The translations under genes and the position numbers were made by a program. A stretch of 15,950 nucleotides of DNA, from the NCBI GenBank assembly GCA_902497035.1, contig CABVDL010000059.1, positions 1 through 15,950 on the forward strand, read 5' to 3'. Shown in pieces: positions 6,503 through 14,114 of the stretch. The notes beneath the pieces were generated by a model. It was not told where the DNA came from, searched no databases, and saw nothing but the letters and a program-made list of their open reading frames with translations. The stretch's first letter is position 1; every line of letters starts with the position of its first letter. This DNA comes from an uncultured Prevotella sp. GTDB lineage: Bacteria; Bacteroidota; Bacteroidia; Bacteroidales; Bacteroidaceae.

Positions 6503-7774
6503 TTATGAGTTGTAGCAGTTCTCGCCATGCTCATAGATGTCGAGACCCTCTTCCTCGATGCGAGCGTCAACGCGGAGGCCGACTGTCTTCTTGATGCCGT
6601 AGAACAGGATGAGGCCGCAGACTGCTGCCCAGGCATCGATGCAGAGGATGCCGAGGCACTGCGCGCCGAGGAAACTGAAGCCGTGGCCGTAGCATGCGCC
6701 CTGGTCGACGGCGAGCAGACCCGTGAGGAGCGTGCCGAGGATACCGCAGACTCCGTGGACGGAACTGGCGCCGACGGGATCGTCAACGTGAAGTTTCTTG
6801 TCGATGAACTCAATGGCGAACGGAAGCACGAAGCCACAGATACCGCCGATGATGATGGCACCGAGCGGAGACACGAGGTCGCAGCCGGCGGTGATGCCCA
6901 CCAGTCCGGCAAGTACGCCGTTGAGCATCAGTGAGAATGAGGGTTTGCCATATTTCACCCATGTGGTGAACATCGTGGCCAGACCGCCTGTTGCAGCTGC
7001 CAGGTTAGTAGTGAGGAACACGTGAGAGATGGCCACGCGGTTGGTCTCACCGGAGGCGGCGAGCTGCGAGCCGGGGTTGAAGCCGAACCATCCGAACCAG
7101 AGGATGAACACGCCGAGCGAGGCGAGGGTGAGGTTGTGGCCGGGTATGGCGTTGCTCGTTCCGTCCTTGCGGTATTTGCCCAGACGTGGGCCGAGCGCGC
7201 AGGCACCGACGAAAGCCAGCACGCCGCCGACGCTGTGGACGATGGCCGATCCGGCGAAGTCGTGGAAAGTCGTGCCGAAGGTCTGCATCATGAAGCTGGC
7301 CGGGTCGGCGTTGCAGAGCCAGCCGCCGCCCCACGTCCAGTGGCCCTCGACGGGATAGATGATGAGGGAGATGAAGAACGAGTAGACGCAGTACATCGAG
7401 AACTTGGTGCGCTCGGCCATGGCGCCCGACACGATGGTGGCGGAGGTGGCGCAGAACACGGTCTCGAAAATGAGGAAGCCCTCGGTGGGCAGTCCCGCAG
7501 CGTTCTTGTAGAAGCTCAGGTCACCGAAGTTGGGCATGCCGACGAAGCCGGCCCCGTCAGACCCGAACATGAAGCCAAAGCCCACGAACCAGAACAGCAG
7601 CGAGCCTATCATGAAGTCGACAAAGTTCTTGTAAAGGATGTTGGCGGTGTTCTTGCCTCGTGTAAATCCGGCCTCACACAGCGCGAAACCAGGCTGCATG
7701 AAGAACACCAGCATGGCAGCCAACAGCATCCATACGGTATCAATGGAAACGCTTAAGTCTTGTATTGTAGTCAT
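6503..7774 (-). CDS. amtB: Ammonium transporter Amt
   Basis: A 423-residue inner-membrane ammonium channel of the Amt/Mep/Rh family with about eleven hydrophobic segments. The family-like N-terminal sequence is FFMQPGFALCEAGFTRGKN (24-42). The conserved Asp lies in DFAGSAIVHSVGG (172-184), and the twin pore histidines are His180 and His340 (SSVHG). The cytosolic tail ends EEGLDIYEHGENCYNS, the kind of tail that P-II proteins regulate by inserting the T-loop into the channel. It lies 66 bases behind the P-II gene on the same strand without a promoter in between, so the two form a glnK-amtB operon. Such operons are normally induced by nitrogen shortage. Confidence 0.96.
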   Translation of the reverse strand: MTTIQDLSVSIDTVWMLLAAMLVFFMQPGFALCEAGFTRGKNTANILYKNFVDFMIGSLLFWFVGFGFMFGSDGAGFVGMPNFGDLSFYKNAAGLPTEGFLIFETVFCATSATIVSGAMAERTKFSMYCVYSFFISLIIYPVEGHWTWGGGWLCNADPASFMMQTFGTTFHDFAGSAIVHSVGGVLAFVGACALGPRLGKYRKDGTSNAIPGHNLTLASLGVFILWFGWFGFNPGSQLAASGETNRVAISHVFLTTNLAAATGGLATMFTTWVKYGKPSFSLMLNGVLAGLVGITAGCDLVSPLGAIIIGGICGFVLPFAIEFIDKKLHVDDPVGASSVHGVCGILGTLLTGLLAVDQGACYGHGFSFLGAQCLGILCIDAWAAVCGLILFYGIKKTVGLRVDARIEEEGLDIYEHGENCYNS

Positions 7775-7840
7775 AATGTTGCGATTGTTATTGTTATCCT
7801 ATAATTATTCTACGTTCTCTCTGTTCTCTCGCCGGCGGCC

Positions 7841-8197
7841 TTATTTCTCCTGTTCGGCGTTGTAGAGTGCGATGTCGCCGCGCTCGCCGGTGCGGATGCG
7901 GATGGTGTCTTCCACAGGAATGATGAAGATGCGGCCGTCACCAATCTCTCCGGTACGTGCGGCCTCCTGAATGGCCTTCACCGTCTTGTCAACATTTTTG
8001 TCGCGAACTACAATATTCATCAGCACGCGCTCGATACTGCTTGTGTTGTACATGACACCACGGTAAATTCTTGCCTGTCGCATCTTGCCCTCACCACGCA
8101 CGTCGTAGTAGGAGAACCACTCGATGTCGGCCGCGAGTAAGGCCTCTTTGACCTCCTCGAATTTCGTCTTCCGAATGATAGCTTCAATCTTCTTCAT
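7841..8197 (-). CDS. glnK: Nitrogen regulatory protein P-II (GlnB/GlnK)
   Basis: A 118-residue trimeric signalling protein that reads ATP/ADP and 2-oxoglutarate and, next to amtB, probably gates ammonium uptake. The B-loop TGEIGDGRIF (82-91) and C-loop RIRTGERGD are well conserved. The T-loop is unusual. It is about one residue shorter than in Escherichia coli GlnB/GlnK. It keeps a Tyr at 50 in RGVMY where the uridylylated Tyr51 sits, but has Met39 where Gln39, a ligand of the Mg-ATP-2-oxoglutarate site, is expected. The part after Tyr50 (NTSSIERV) differs from the usual sequence. GlnK is preferred over GlnB because of the amtB linkage. The product could also be seen as a lineage-specific P-II with altered effector response. 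Confidence 0.93.
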   Translation of the reverse strand: MKKIEAIIRKTKFEEVKEALLAADIEWFSYYDVRGEGKMRQARIYRGVMYNTSSIERVLMNIVVRDKNVDKTVKAIQEAARTGEIGDGRIFIIPVEDTIRIRTGERGDIALYNAEQEK

Positions 8198-8255
8198 AAC
8201 TAACTTTTCTTTTGGGTTTAACTTATTCTGTTATCACTTTGTCAGCTTTCTGCTG

Positions 8256-8286
8256 CAAAGTTATAGCAATTTGACAAATCTGGCAA
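8256..8286 (-). promoter_or_regulatory. Promoter of glnK-amtB
   Basis: On the minus strand TTG (8284-8286), 20 bases, then TAACTTTG (8256-8263) fits the Bacteroidetes promoter. It leaves a leader of about 50 bases before the glnK ATG. Confidence 0.65.
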
Positions 8287-8299
8287 CCACAATTAGACT

Positions 8300-8331
8300 T
8301 TTTGTTTCAATATTTTCAGCTTTTGTTTCAA
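8300..8331. promoter_or_regulatory. Direct repeat, candidate operator between glnK and dapF
   Basis: TTTTGTTTCAA occurs at 8300-8310 and again at 8321-8331, a period of exactly 21 bp or two helical turns. The left copy begins 14 bases upstream of the glnK -33 element, a typical position for an activator. The other direction has the dapF promoter about 110 bases away. The regulator is unknown. The remaining parts of the 324-base divergent region hold the two promoters and nothing else recognisable. Confidence 0.4.
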
Positions 8332-8439
8332 AGTGTCAACAGTCAAACCGCCGTGCCTTAACGTCTGTAAGCAAAAGCGGGGATGAGCCTATCAAATTGA
8401 CATTTTATACCAATTCTTAGAAAATAACGGTAAACAATC

Positions 8440-8471
8440 CTTGTCCATTCTAACTATTTGTGTTAACTTTG
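8440..8471 (+). promoter_or_regulatory. Promoter of dapF and downstream genes
   Basis: CTTG (8440-8443), 20 bases, then TAACTTTG (8464-8471) is a good Bacteroidetes promoter. It lies 50 bases before the dapF ATG. It is the only clear promoter seen before dapF-dapL. Confidence 0.65.
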
Positions 8472-8521
8472 CGGTGTATTTGAAGCATTAAGACAATAAG
8501 AGAGAAATATATTGCAGCAAG

Positions 8522-9442
8522 ATGTCACAAACCATTCCTTTCACAAAGATGCACGGTGCGGGCAATGACTATATATATGTAAACACCTTATTATATAGTG
8601 TCCCCGACCCCAGTGCTGCGGCCATTGCATGGAGCAGGCCCCACTTCGCCGTCGGCAGCGACGGGCTGGTGCTCATCGGCCGCCCGTCGGACCCCTCAAA
8701 GGCCGACTACGCCATGCGCATCTTCAATGCCGACGGCTCAGAGGCGATGATGTGCGGCAACGCCAGCCGCTGCATCGGCAAGTATGTCTATGAAAAGGGA
8801 ATGACCGACAAGACCGTCATCCGTCTGGAGACGCTCTCGGGCATCAAGGTGCTTCACCTGCACATCGACCCCACAGACCCGAAACGGGTGGCGAGCGTCA
8901 CCGTCGACATGCTGGCCCCGCGCTTCGAAATGTCCGAGCAGTTCACGGGGGACCATGCCGACATCATTCTTCCCGCGCCGCTTGAGGCACATCTGTTGCC
9001 GTCGGCCATAGGACAGGACGGCGCCAGGGGCAAGTTCGTCAGCATGGGCAATCCCCACTACGTCAGTTTTGTTGACGACGTGGCCGCGCTCGACATTGCC
9101 GCCATCGGCAGCGCGCTCGAGCACTCGCCCGCCTTTCCCCAGCGCTGCAACATTGAGTTTGCCCAGCCGGTGGCCGGGGCTGAAGGCCAGACCACCCTGC
9201 GCACACGGGTATGGGAGCGCGGCAGCGGCATCACCCTGGCCTGCGGTACGGGAGCCTGCGCCACTGCCGTGGCCGCCATAAGTCTCGGACTGACCAGAGG
9301 CTCGGCCGAAGGGCGGACGTGCGACATCGTGATGGACGGCGGCACGCTGCACATCAGTTGGAGCGAGGCCGACAACCACGTGTATATGACCGGCCCTGCG
9401 GCCTTCGCCTTCGAGGGCGAGATAGCACTTCCCGAACAATAA
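8522..9442 (+). CDS. dapF: Diaminopimelate epimerase DapF
   Basis: A 306-residue cytosolic enzyme that turns LL-2,6-diaminopimelate into meso-diaminopimelate, for lysine and peptidoglycan. It is cofactor-free and uses a pair of cysteines: Cys78 in MMCGNASRC and Cys241 in LACGTGACAT, both in conserved settings. The N-terminal KMHGAGNDYIYV (9-20) and the GNPHYVSFVDDV segment (176-187) are family hallmarks. It is slightly longer than the typical 270-280 residues. It is the first gene of the plus-strand run, 61 bases before dapL, the enzyme making its substrate, so the two are probably co-transcribed. Confidence 0.96.
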   Translation: MSQTIPFTKMHGAGNDYIYVNTLLYSVPDPSAAAIAWSRPHFAVGSDGLVLIGRPSDPSKADYAMRIFNADGSEAMMCGNASRCIGKYVYEKGMTDKTVIRLETLSGIKVLHLHIDPTDPKRVASVTVDMLAPRFEMSEQFTGDHADIILPAPLEAHLLPSAIGQDGARGKFVSMGNPHYVSFVDDVAALDIAAIGSALEHSPAFPQRCNIEFAQPVAGAEGQTTLRTRVWERGSGITLACGTGACATAVAAISLGLTRGSAEGRTCDIVMDGGTLHISWSEADNHVYMTGPAAFAFEGEIALPEQ

Positions 9443-9503
9443 CAGTAAGGTGAGCGCCGAGAGCAAGAATTTTAACCAATAAACAGAAATAGAGAGATAT
9501 ACT

Positions 9504-10742
9504 ATGGCATTAGTAAATGAGCATTATCTGAAACTTCCCGGGAGCTACCTCTTCTCCGACGTGGCCAAGCGGGTCAACGCCTTCAAGGCCCAGCATCCCC
9601 AGGTGCGCGTCATCAGCCTTGGCATAGGCGACGTCACGCAGCCGCTATGTCCCGCCGTCATCGAGGCCATGCACAAGGCCACCGACGAGATGGCCGTCAA
9701 GGCCTCGTTCCGGGGTTATGGTCCCGAGCACGGCTATGACTTCCTGCGCGACGCCATCCTGCGCAACGACTTCCTCACGCGCGGCATCCATCTTGACCGT
9801 GACGAGGTGTTCGTCAATGACGGTGCCAAGAGCGACACGGGCAACATTCAGGAGCTGCTCCGGTGGGACAACAGCGTGGCCGTGACCGACCCCATCTATC
9901 CCGTCTATATCGACTCCAACGCCATGATAGGCCGCGCCGGCACGTTCAAGGAAGGGCGGTGGACCGACATCATCTACATGCCCTGCACGGCCGACAACAA
10001 CTTCGTGCCGCAGCTGCCCGACCACCGCGTCGATATGATATACCTCTGCTACCCCAACAACCCTACAGGTACAGTGCTGCCAAAGGACGAATTGCGCAAG
10101 TGGGTCAACTTCGCGCTGAAGAATGACGCCGTCCTGTTCTATGACGCCGCCTATGAGGCTTACATACAGAACCCCGACATCCCGCACTCCATCTACGAGA
10201 TCAAGGGAGCCCGCAAGTGCGCCATCGAGTTCCACAGCTATTCCAAGACCGCCGGTTTCACGGGTGTGCGCTGCGGCTACACCATCATCCCCAAGGAGGT
10301 AGCGGCTACCACCATCGACGGCAGTCAGCGCATTCCTCTCAACAGACTGTGGGAACGCCGCCAGTCGACCAAGTTCAACGGCACCAGCTACATCTCGCAG
10401 CGCGCCGCCGAGGCCATCTACACCCCCGAGGGCCACGAGCAGATTATGCAGACCATCCATTATTACATGGAGAACGCCCGCATCATGCGCGAGACGCTGG
10501 TATCGCTTGGTTACAGCGTCTATGGCGGCGAGAACGCCCCCTACCTCTGGGTGAAGACCCCGAGGGGAGAGGAAAGCTGGAAATTCTTCGACCGGCTGCT
10601 CTACGGCTGCGGCGTGGTCTGCACGCCGGGCGTGGGCTTCGGGCCGAGCGGCGAAGGCCATTTTCGCCTCACCTCATTCGGCAACCGCGAGGACGTGGAG
10701 GAAGCCATGCAGCGCATCGCCGACTGGTCGAAGAAAGGATAA
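9504..10742 (+). CDS. dapL: LL-diaminopimelate aminotransferase DapL
   Basis: A 412-residue PLP enzyme of fold type I that converts tetrahydrodipicolinate to LL-diaminopimelate in one step with glutamate as amino donor, bypassing the succinylase or acetylase route. Key parts: GIGDVTQPL (40-48), the PLP-phosphate region GAKSDTGN (107-114), YPNNPTGT (183-190), and the Schiff-base Lys248 in SYSKTAGFTG. The length matches the plant, Chlamydia and Bacteroidetes enzymes. The product feeds DapF, coded just upstream. Using glutamate ties the step to the nitrogen genes around it. Confidence 0.96.
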   Translation: MALVNEHYLKLPGSYLFSDVAKRVNAFKAQHPQVRVISLGIGDVTQPLCPAVIEAMHKATDEMAVKASFRGYGPEHGYDFLRDAILRNDFLTRGIHLDRDEVFVNDGAKSDTGNIQELLRWDNSVAVTDPIYPVYIDSNAMIGRAGTFKEGRWTDIIYMPCTADNNFVPQLPDHRVDMIYLCYPNNPTGTVLPKDELRKWVNFALKNDAVLFYDAAYEAYIQNPDIPHSIYEIKGARKCAIEFHSYSKTAGFTGVRCGYTIIPKEVAATTIDGSQRIPLNRLWERRQSTKFNGTSYISQRAAEAIYTPEGHEQIMQTIHYYMENARIMRETLVSLGYSVYGGENAPYLWVKTPRGEESWKFFDRLLYGCGVVCTPGVGFGPSGEGHFRLTSFGNREDVEEAMQRIADWSKKG

Positions 10743-10853
10743 CCCAAGGGAGTCCCGCTGCCCCCCTGACGCCGCCACTGAATTAGAGAGAACAGTTCAG
10801 CATACACACTATACAGAGAGCATCGATTTTATTCACTAAAAGTATCAAACGTT

Positions 10854-11591
10854 ATGAAAAAGGTAGAAAGACTGTTTTGCCTCGCCGCTGCCTGCATGGC
10901 AGCCGTGGCAGCGAATGCTCAGGACAAAGTAGAGGGAACCATTTCAACCGATGTGGTCAACCAGTACATCTGGCGCGGTCAGGACTTGGGCAATGTGAGC
11001 GTGCAGCCCACGCTCGGCGTGGCCTACAAGGGTTTCTCGCTCACGGGCTGGGGCAGTGTAGGCCTTTCCAACAGCGATGACACCAAGGAGTTTGACCTCA
11101 CGCTGGCCTACGGCATAGGCGGCTTCCACGTGGGCGTGACCGACTACTGGTTCAACAAGGGTGTCAACAACTACTCAGGCGACGCGTACTCCGACGCCAA
11201 GTATTTCTCATACGCGGCACACAGTACGATACATGTCTTTGAGGCCAATATCGGCTACGACTTCGGTCCCGTGGTTCTGAACTGGTACACAAACTTCGCC
11301 GGCAACGACGGACTGAACAAGAGCGGCAGCCGCGCCTATTCGTCCTATGTCGAGGCTACTGCTCCGTTCAAGCTTGCCTCGCTCGACTGGACGGCCACAG
11401 TGGGTGCCGTGCCCTACGCCACATCATTCTACAGCCGCGCCACTGGTTTTGCCGTGACAAATATCGGCCTGAGGGCCAGCAAGGACATTGCCATCACCAA
11501 CTCGTTCTCCATCCCGGTGTTCGCGGGCGTGACGGCCAACCCCAGCTCGCAGAAGGCTTACTTCGTGTGCGGCTTCACGCTCAGACCGTGA
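10854..11591 (+). CDS. Putative outer-membrane porin (Gcw_chp/TorF-like)
   Basis: A 245-residue exported protein. The signal peptide MKKVERLFCLAAACMAAVAANA is probably cleaved before QDKVEG. The mature part consists of alternating short beta-strand-like segments with many Gly and aromatic residues. It starts with VEGTISTDVVNQYIWRG, resembling the Gcw_chp family of putative porins (TorF-like), and ends in a beta-strand FVCGFTLRP near the stop. It lies 111 bases after dapL and 115 before glnN on the same strand. A role in uptake of small nitrogen compounds through the outer membrane is suggested only by position. No clear TAnnTTTG promoter precedes it. Confidence 0.72.
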   Translation: MKKVERLFCLAAACMAAVAANAQDKVEGTISTDVVNQYIWRGQDLGNVSVQPTLGVAYKGFSLTGWGSVGLSNSDDTKEFDLTLAYGIGGFHVGVTDYWFNKGVNNYSGDAYSDAKYFSYAAHSTIHVFEANIGYDFGPVVLNWYTNFAGNDGLNKSGSRAYSSYVEATAPFKLASLDWTATVGAVPYATSFYSRATGFAVTNIGLRASKDIAITNSFSIPVFAGVTANPSSQKAYFVCGFTLRP

Positions 11592-11605
11592 CAGGCGGGC
11601 CGGTA

Positions 11606-11652
11606 GGGACGCGCTAAGGCATCATGTATCACTATGCAACGGGCGCTGTCCC
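11606..11652 (+). other. Imperfect hairpin between the porin gene and glnN
   Basis: GGGAC-GCGC (11606-11614) can pair with GCGC-T-GTCCC (11643-11652), with one bulged base and a 28-base loop. No T-run follows, so it is not a standard terminator; it could be part of the glnN leader or mere chance. No strong promoter is visible before glnN. Confidence 0.3.
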
Positions 11653-11706
11653 CGTGCAACATAAAAATAAAATCAATAAGAGCTTTAATCAACAACCATT
11701 AGAAGT

Positions 11707-13893
11707 ATGACAAATTTACGTTTTGATGCCGTCCAGACGGCATCCCGCAAGAAGCCGGTCGATGTAATCTCACCGGTAGAGCGTCCTTCCGAGTACTTTG
11801 GCAAGAAAGTATTCAACCGAGCCAAGATGTACAAGTATCTTCCCGCTGATGTTTATCAGAAAATGATAGATGTCATCGACAATGGCGCTACGCTCGACCG
11901 TTCAATAGCCGACGCCGTGGCCAAGGGCATGAAACAGTGGGCTGACGAGAACGGCGTAACGCACTATACCCACTGGTTCCAGCCGCTGACCGAGGGCACC
12001 GCCGAGAAGCACGACTCCTTTATCGAGCACGACGGCAAGGGCGGCATGATTGAGGAATTCTCCGGCAAGCTGCTCGTCCAGCAGGAGCCCGACGCCTCGT
12101 CGTTCCCCTCAGGCGGCATCCGCTCCACCTTCGAGGCCCGCGGCTACTCGGCCTGGGACCCCACGTCGCCCGTGTTCATCATGGACGACACCCTCTGCAT
12201 CCCCACCATCTTCATCTCCTACACCGGCGAGGCCCTCGACTACAAGGCTCCGCTGCTGCGCGCCCTGCACGCCGTCAACGTGGCCGCCACCAACGTCTGT
12301 CATTACTTCTACCCCGACGTGAAAAAGGTCATCTCAAACCTCGGCTGGGAGCAGGAATACTTCCTCGTCGATGAGGACCTCTACGCCGCGCGCCCCGACC
12401 TCATCCTCACCGGCCGCACCCTCATGGGACACGAGAGCGCCAAGAACCAGCAGATGGACGACCACTACTTCGGCACCATACCCGAGCGCGTGCAGGCCTT
12501 CATGAAAGAGCTCGAGATAGAGGCCCTGGAGCTGGGCATACCCGTCAAGACACGCCACAACGAGGTGGCTCCCAACCAGTTTGAGTGCGCGCCCATCTTC
12601 GAGGAGACCAACCTCGCCGTTGACCACAACATGCTGCTCATGTCAATCATGAAGAAAGTGGCCCACAAGCACGGCTTCGAGGTGCTGCTCCACGAGAAGC
12701 CCTTCGACGGCATCAACGGCTCGGGCAAGCACAACAACTGGTCGCTCTCCACCGACACCGGCATTCTGCTCCACGGCCCGGGCAAGACGCGCGAGGACAA
12801 CCTGCGCTTCGTCGTGTTCATCGTGGAGACGCTCATGGGCGTCTATCGCCACAACGGACTGCTCAAGGCCAGCATCATGGACGCAGGCAACGCCCACCGC
12901 CTCGGCGCCAATGAGGCACCTCCAGCCATCATCTCGTCGTTCCTCGGCAAGACCGTCAGCGACGTGCTGGAGCATATCATGAAGGCCGACAAGGACGCGC
13001 TCGTCATCGAGGGCAAGGAGGGCGTGCAGATCGACATACCCGAAATACCCGACATCATGCGCGACAACACCGACCGCAACCGCACCTCCCCGTTCGCCTT
13101 CACCGGCAACCGCTTCGAGTTCCGCGCCGTAGGCTCGTCGGCCAACTGCGCCAGCGCCCAAATCGTGCTAAACACCGCCGTGGCAGAGGCGCTGACCGAC
13201 TTCAAGACACGCGTCGATGAGCTCATCGCCAAGGGCGAGGACAAGTTCTCGGCCATCCTCTCGGTGGTCAAGGAAGACATCAAGACCTGCGCGCCCATCC
13301 ACTTCGACGGCAACGGTTACAGCGACGAATGGGTGGCTGAGGCTGAGAGGCGCGGCCTCGACACCGAGAAGTCGGCACCCGTCATCTTCGACCGCTACCT
13401 CGACGAGGCCAGCGTGAGGATGTTCGAGAGCATGGGCGTGATGAAGCGCAACGAGCTCGAGGCACGCAACGAGGTGAAATGGGAGACCTACACCAAGAAG
13501 CTGCAGATTGAGGCGCGCGTGCTGGGCGACCTCTCGCTCAACCACATCATACCCGTGGCCACACGCTACCAGTCGATGATTTCGAAAGACGTGCAGAACC
13601 TCATGAACATCTACGGGGCCGAAAAGGGCAAGCAGCTCTCAGAGCGCATCATGAACATCATCGAGCAGATCAGCGAGCGCACCGGCATCATCGAAAAAGA
13701 CGTGGAGGACATGGTCAACGCCCGCAAGGTAGCCAACAAGATTGCCGACGAGCGCGAGAAGGCCGTGAGATACCACGACACCGTGGAGACCTTCTTCCAG
13801 CCCATCCGCTACCAGATTGACAAGCTCGAGCTGGTGGTGGCCGACGAGCTCTGGGCCCTGCCCAAGTACCGCGAGCTGCTGTTCATCCGGTAA
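11707..13893 (+). CDS. glnN: Type III glutamine synthetase GlnN
   Basis: A 728-residue GSIII, the long dodecameric form of glutamine synthetase common in Bacteroidetes, which makes glutamine from glutamate, ammonium and ATP in the cytosol. The N-terminal GSIII domain includes THYTHWFQPLTEGTAEKHD (85-103). The metal-binding GWEQEYFLVDED (213-224), the HNEVAPNQFE region (284-293), NGSGKHNNWSLSTD (337-350) and NRFEFRAVGSSAN mark the catalytic domain. The C-terminal extension is coiled-coil-like. Length agrees with the family (about 700-730). With AmtB and P-II nearby it completes ammonium capture. GSIII lacks the adenylylation control of GSI, so regulation is probably by transcription. Confidence 0.97.
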   Translation: MTNLRFDAVQTASRKKPVDVISPVERPSEYFGKKVFNRAKMYKYLPADVYQKMIDVIDNGATLDRSIADAVAKGMKQWADENGVTHYTHWFQPLTEGTAEKHDSFIEHDGKGGMIEEFSGKLLVQQEPDASSFPSGGIRSTFEARGYSAWDPTSPVFIMDDTLCIPTIFISYTGEALDYKAPLLRALHAVNVAATNVCHYFYPDVKKVISNLGWEQEYFLVDEDLYAARPDLILTGRTLMGHESAKNQQMDDHYFGTIPERVQAFMKELEIEALELGIPVKTRHNEVAPNQFECAPIFEETNLAVDHNMLLMSIMKKVAHKHGFEVLLHEKPFDGINGSGKHNNWSLSTDTGILLHGPGKTREDNLRFVVFIVETLMGVYRHNGLLKASIMDAGNAHRLGANEAPPAIISSFLGKTVSDVLEHIMKADKDALVIEGKEGVQIDIPEIPDIMRDNTDRNRTSPFAFTGNRFEFRAVGSSANCASAQIVLNTAVAEALTDFKTRVDELIAKGEDKFSAILSVVKEDIKTCAPIHFDGNGYSDEWVAEAERRGLDTEKSAPVIFDRYLDEASVRMFESMGVMKRNELEARNEVKWETYTKKLQIEARVLGDLSLNHIIPVATRYQSMISKDVQNLMNIYGAEKGKQLSERIMNIIEQISERTGIIEKDVEDMVNARKVANKIADEREKAVRYHDTVETFFQPIRYQIDKLELVVADELWALPKYRELLFIR

Positions 13894-13933
13894 TCATAAG
13901 TTATAAAGATGATTGACAAAGGGCGATAGCCAT

Positions 13934-13963
13934 TGCCGGAAAGCCGTTTACGGCCGCCCGGCA
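13934..13963 (+). terminator. Hairpin behind glnN
   Basis: TGCCGG (13934-13939) pairs with CCGGCA (13958-13963), and inside it GCCG (13943-13946) pairs with CGGC (13951-13954). It lies about 40 bases past the stop. No direct T-run follows (the next T-rich stretch is about 30 bases on), so termination is plausible but unproven. Confidence 0.5.
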
Positions 13964-14012
13964 TGCATTTGACCGACTAACAATCTATTTCTTTTATTGG
14001 TTTTAATTTTCG

Positions 14013-14042
14013 GCGGGGCTATGTCGTGAGACAGTGCCCCGC
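14013..14042. terminator. GC-rich hairpin with GTGA loop between glnN and the AAA-ATPase gene
   Basis: GCGGGGC (14013-14019) pairs with GCCCCGC (14036-14042), and TGTC with GACA closes on a GTGA tetraloop like that at 10-39. It has TTTTAATTTT before and ATTTATT after, so it could terminate in both directions. It lies just upstream of the next promoter. Confidence 0.5.
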
Positions 14043-14068
14043 ATTTATTGAATAAAACCGCAGAGAAT

Positions 14069-14100
14069 GTTGCGCTGTCCAATTCTTTTGCTTATATTTG
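14069..14100 (+). promoter_or_regulatory. Promoter of the AAA-ATPase gene
   Basis: GTTG (14069-14072), 20 bases, then TATATTTG (14093-14100) fits the Bacteroidetes promoter. Because it lies inside the longest open frame, it argues against the start at 14067 and for ATG at 14115 or later, with a very short leader. Confidence 0.65.
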
Positions 14101-14114
14101 CACGGAAGATAAGC

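Noticed and set aside
9645..10661. Minus-strand frame opposite dapL
   Set aside because: A shadow of the GC-rich dapL gene; it overlaps the PLP-binding motifs on the other strand.
14067..14114. Upstream extension of the AAA-ATPase/nuclease gene
   Set aside because: The extension overlaps a good promoter at 14069-14100 and adds a hydrophobic stretch not expected before the family's N-terminus.
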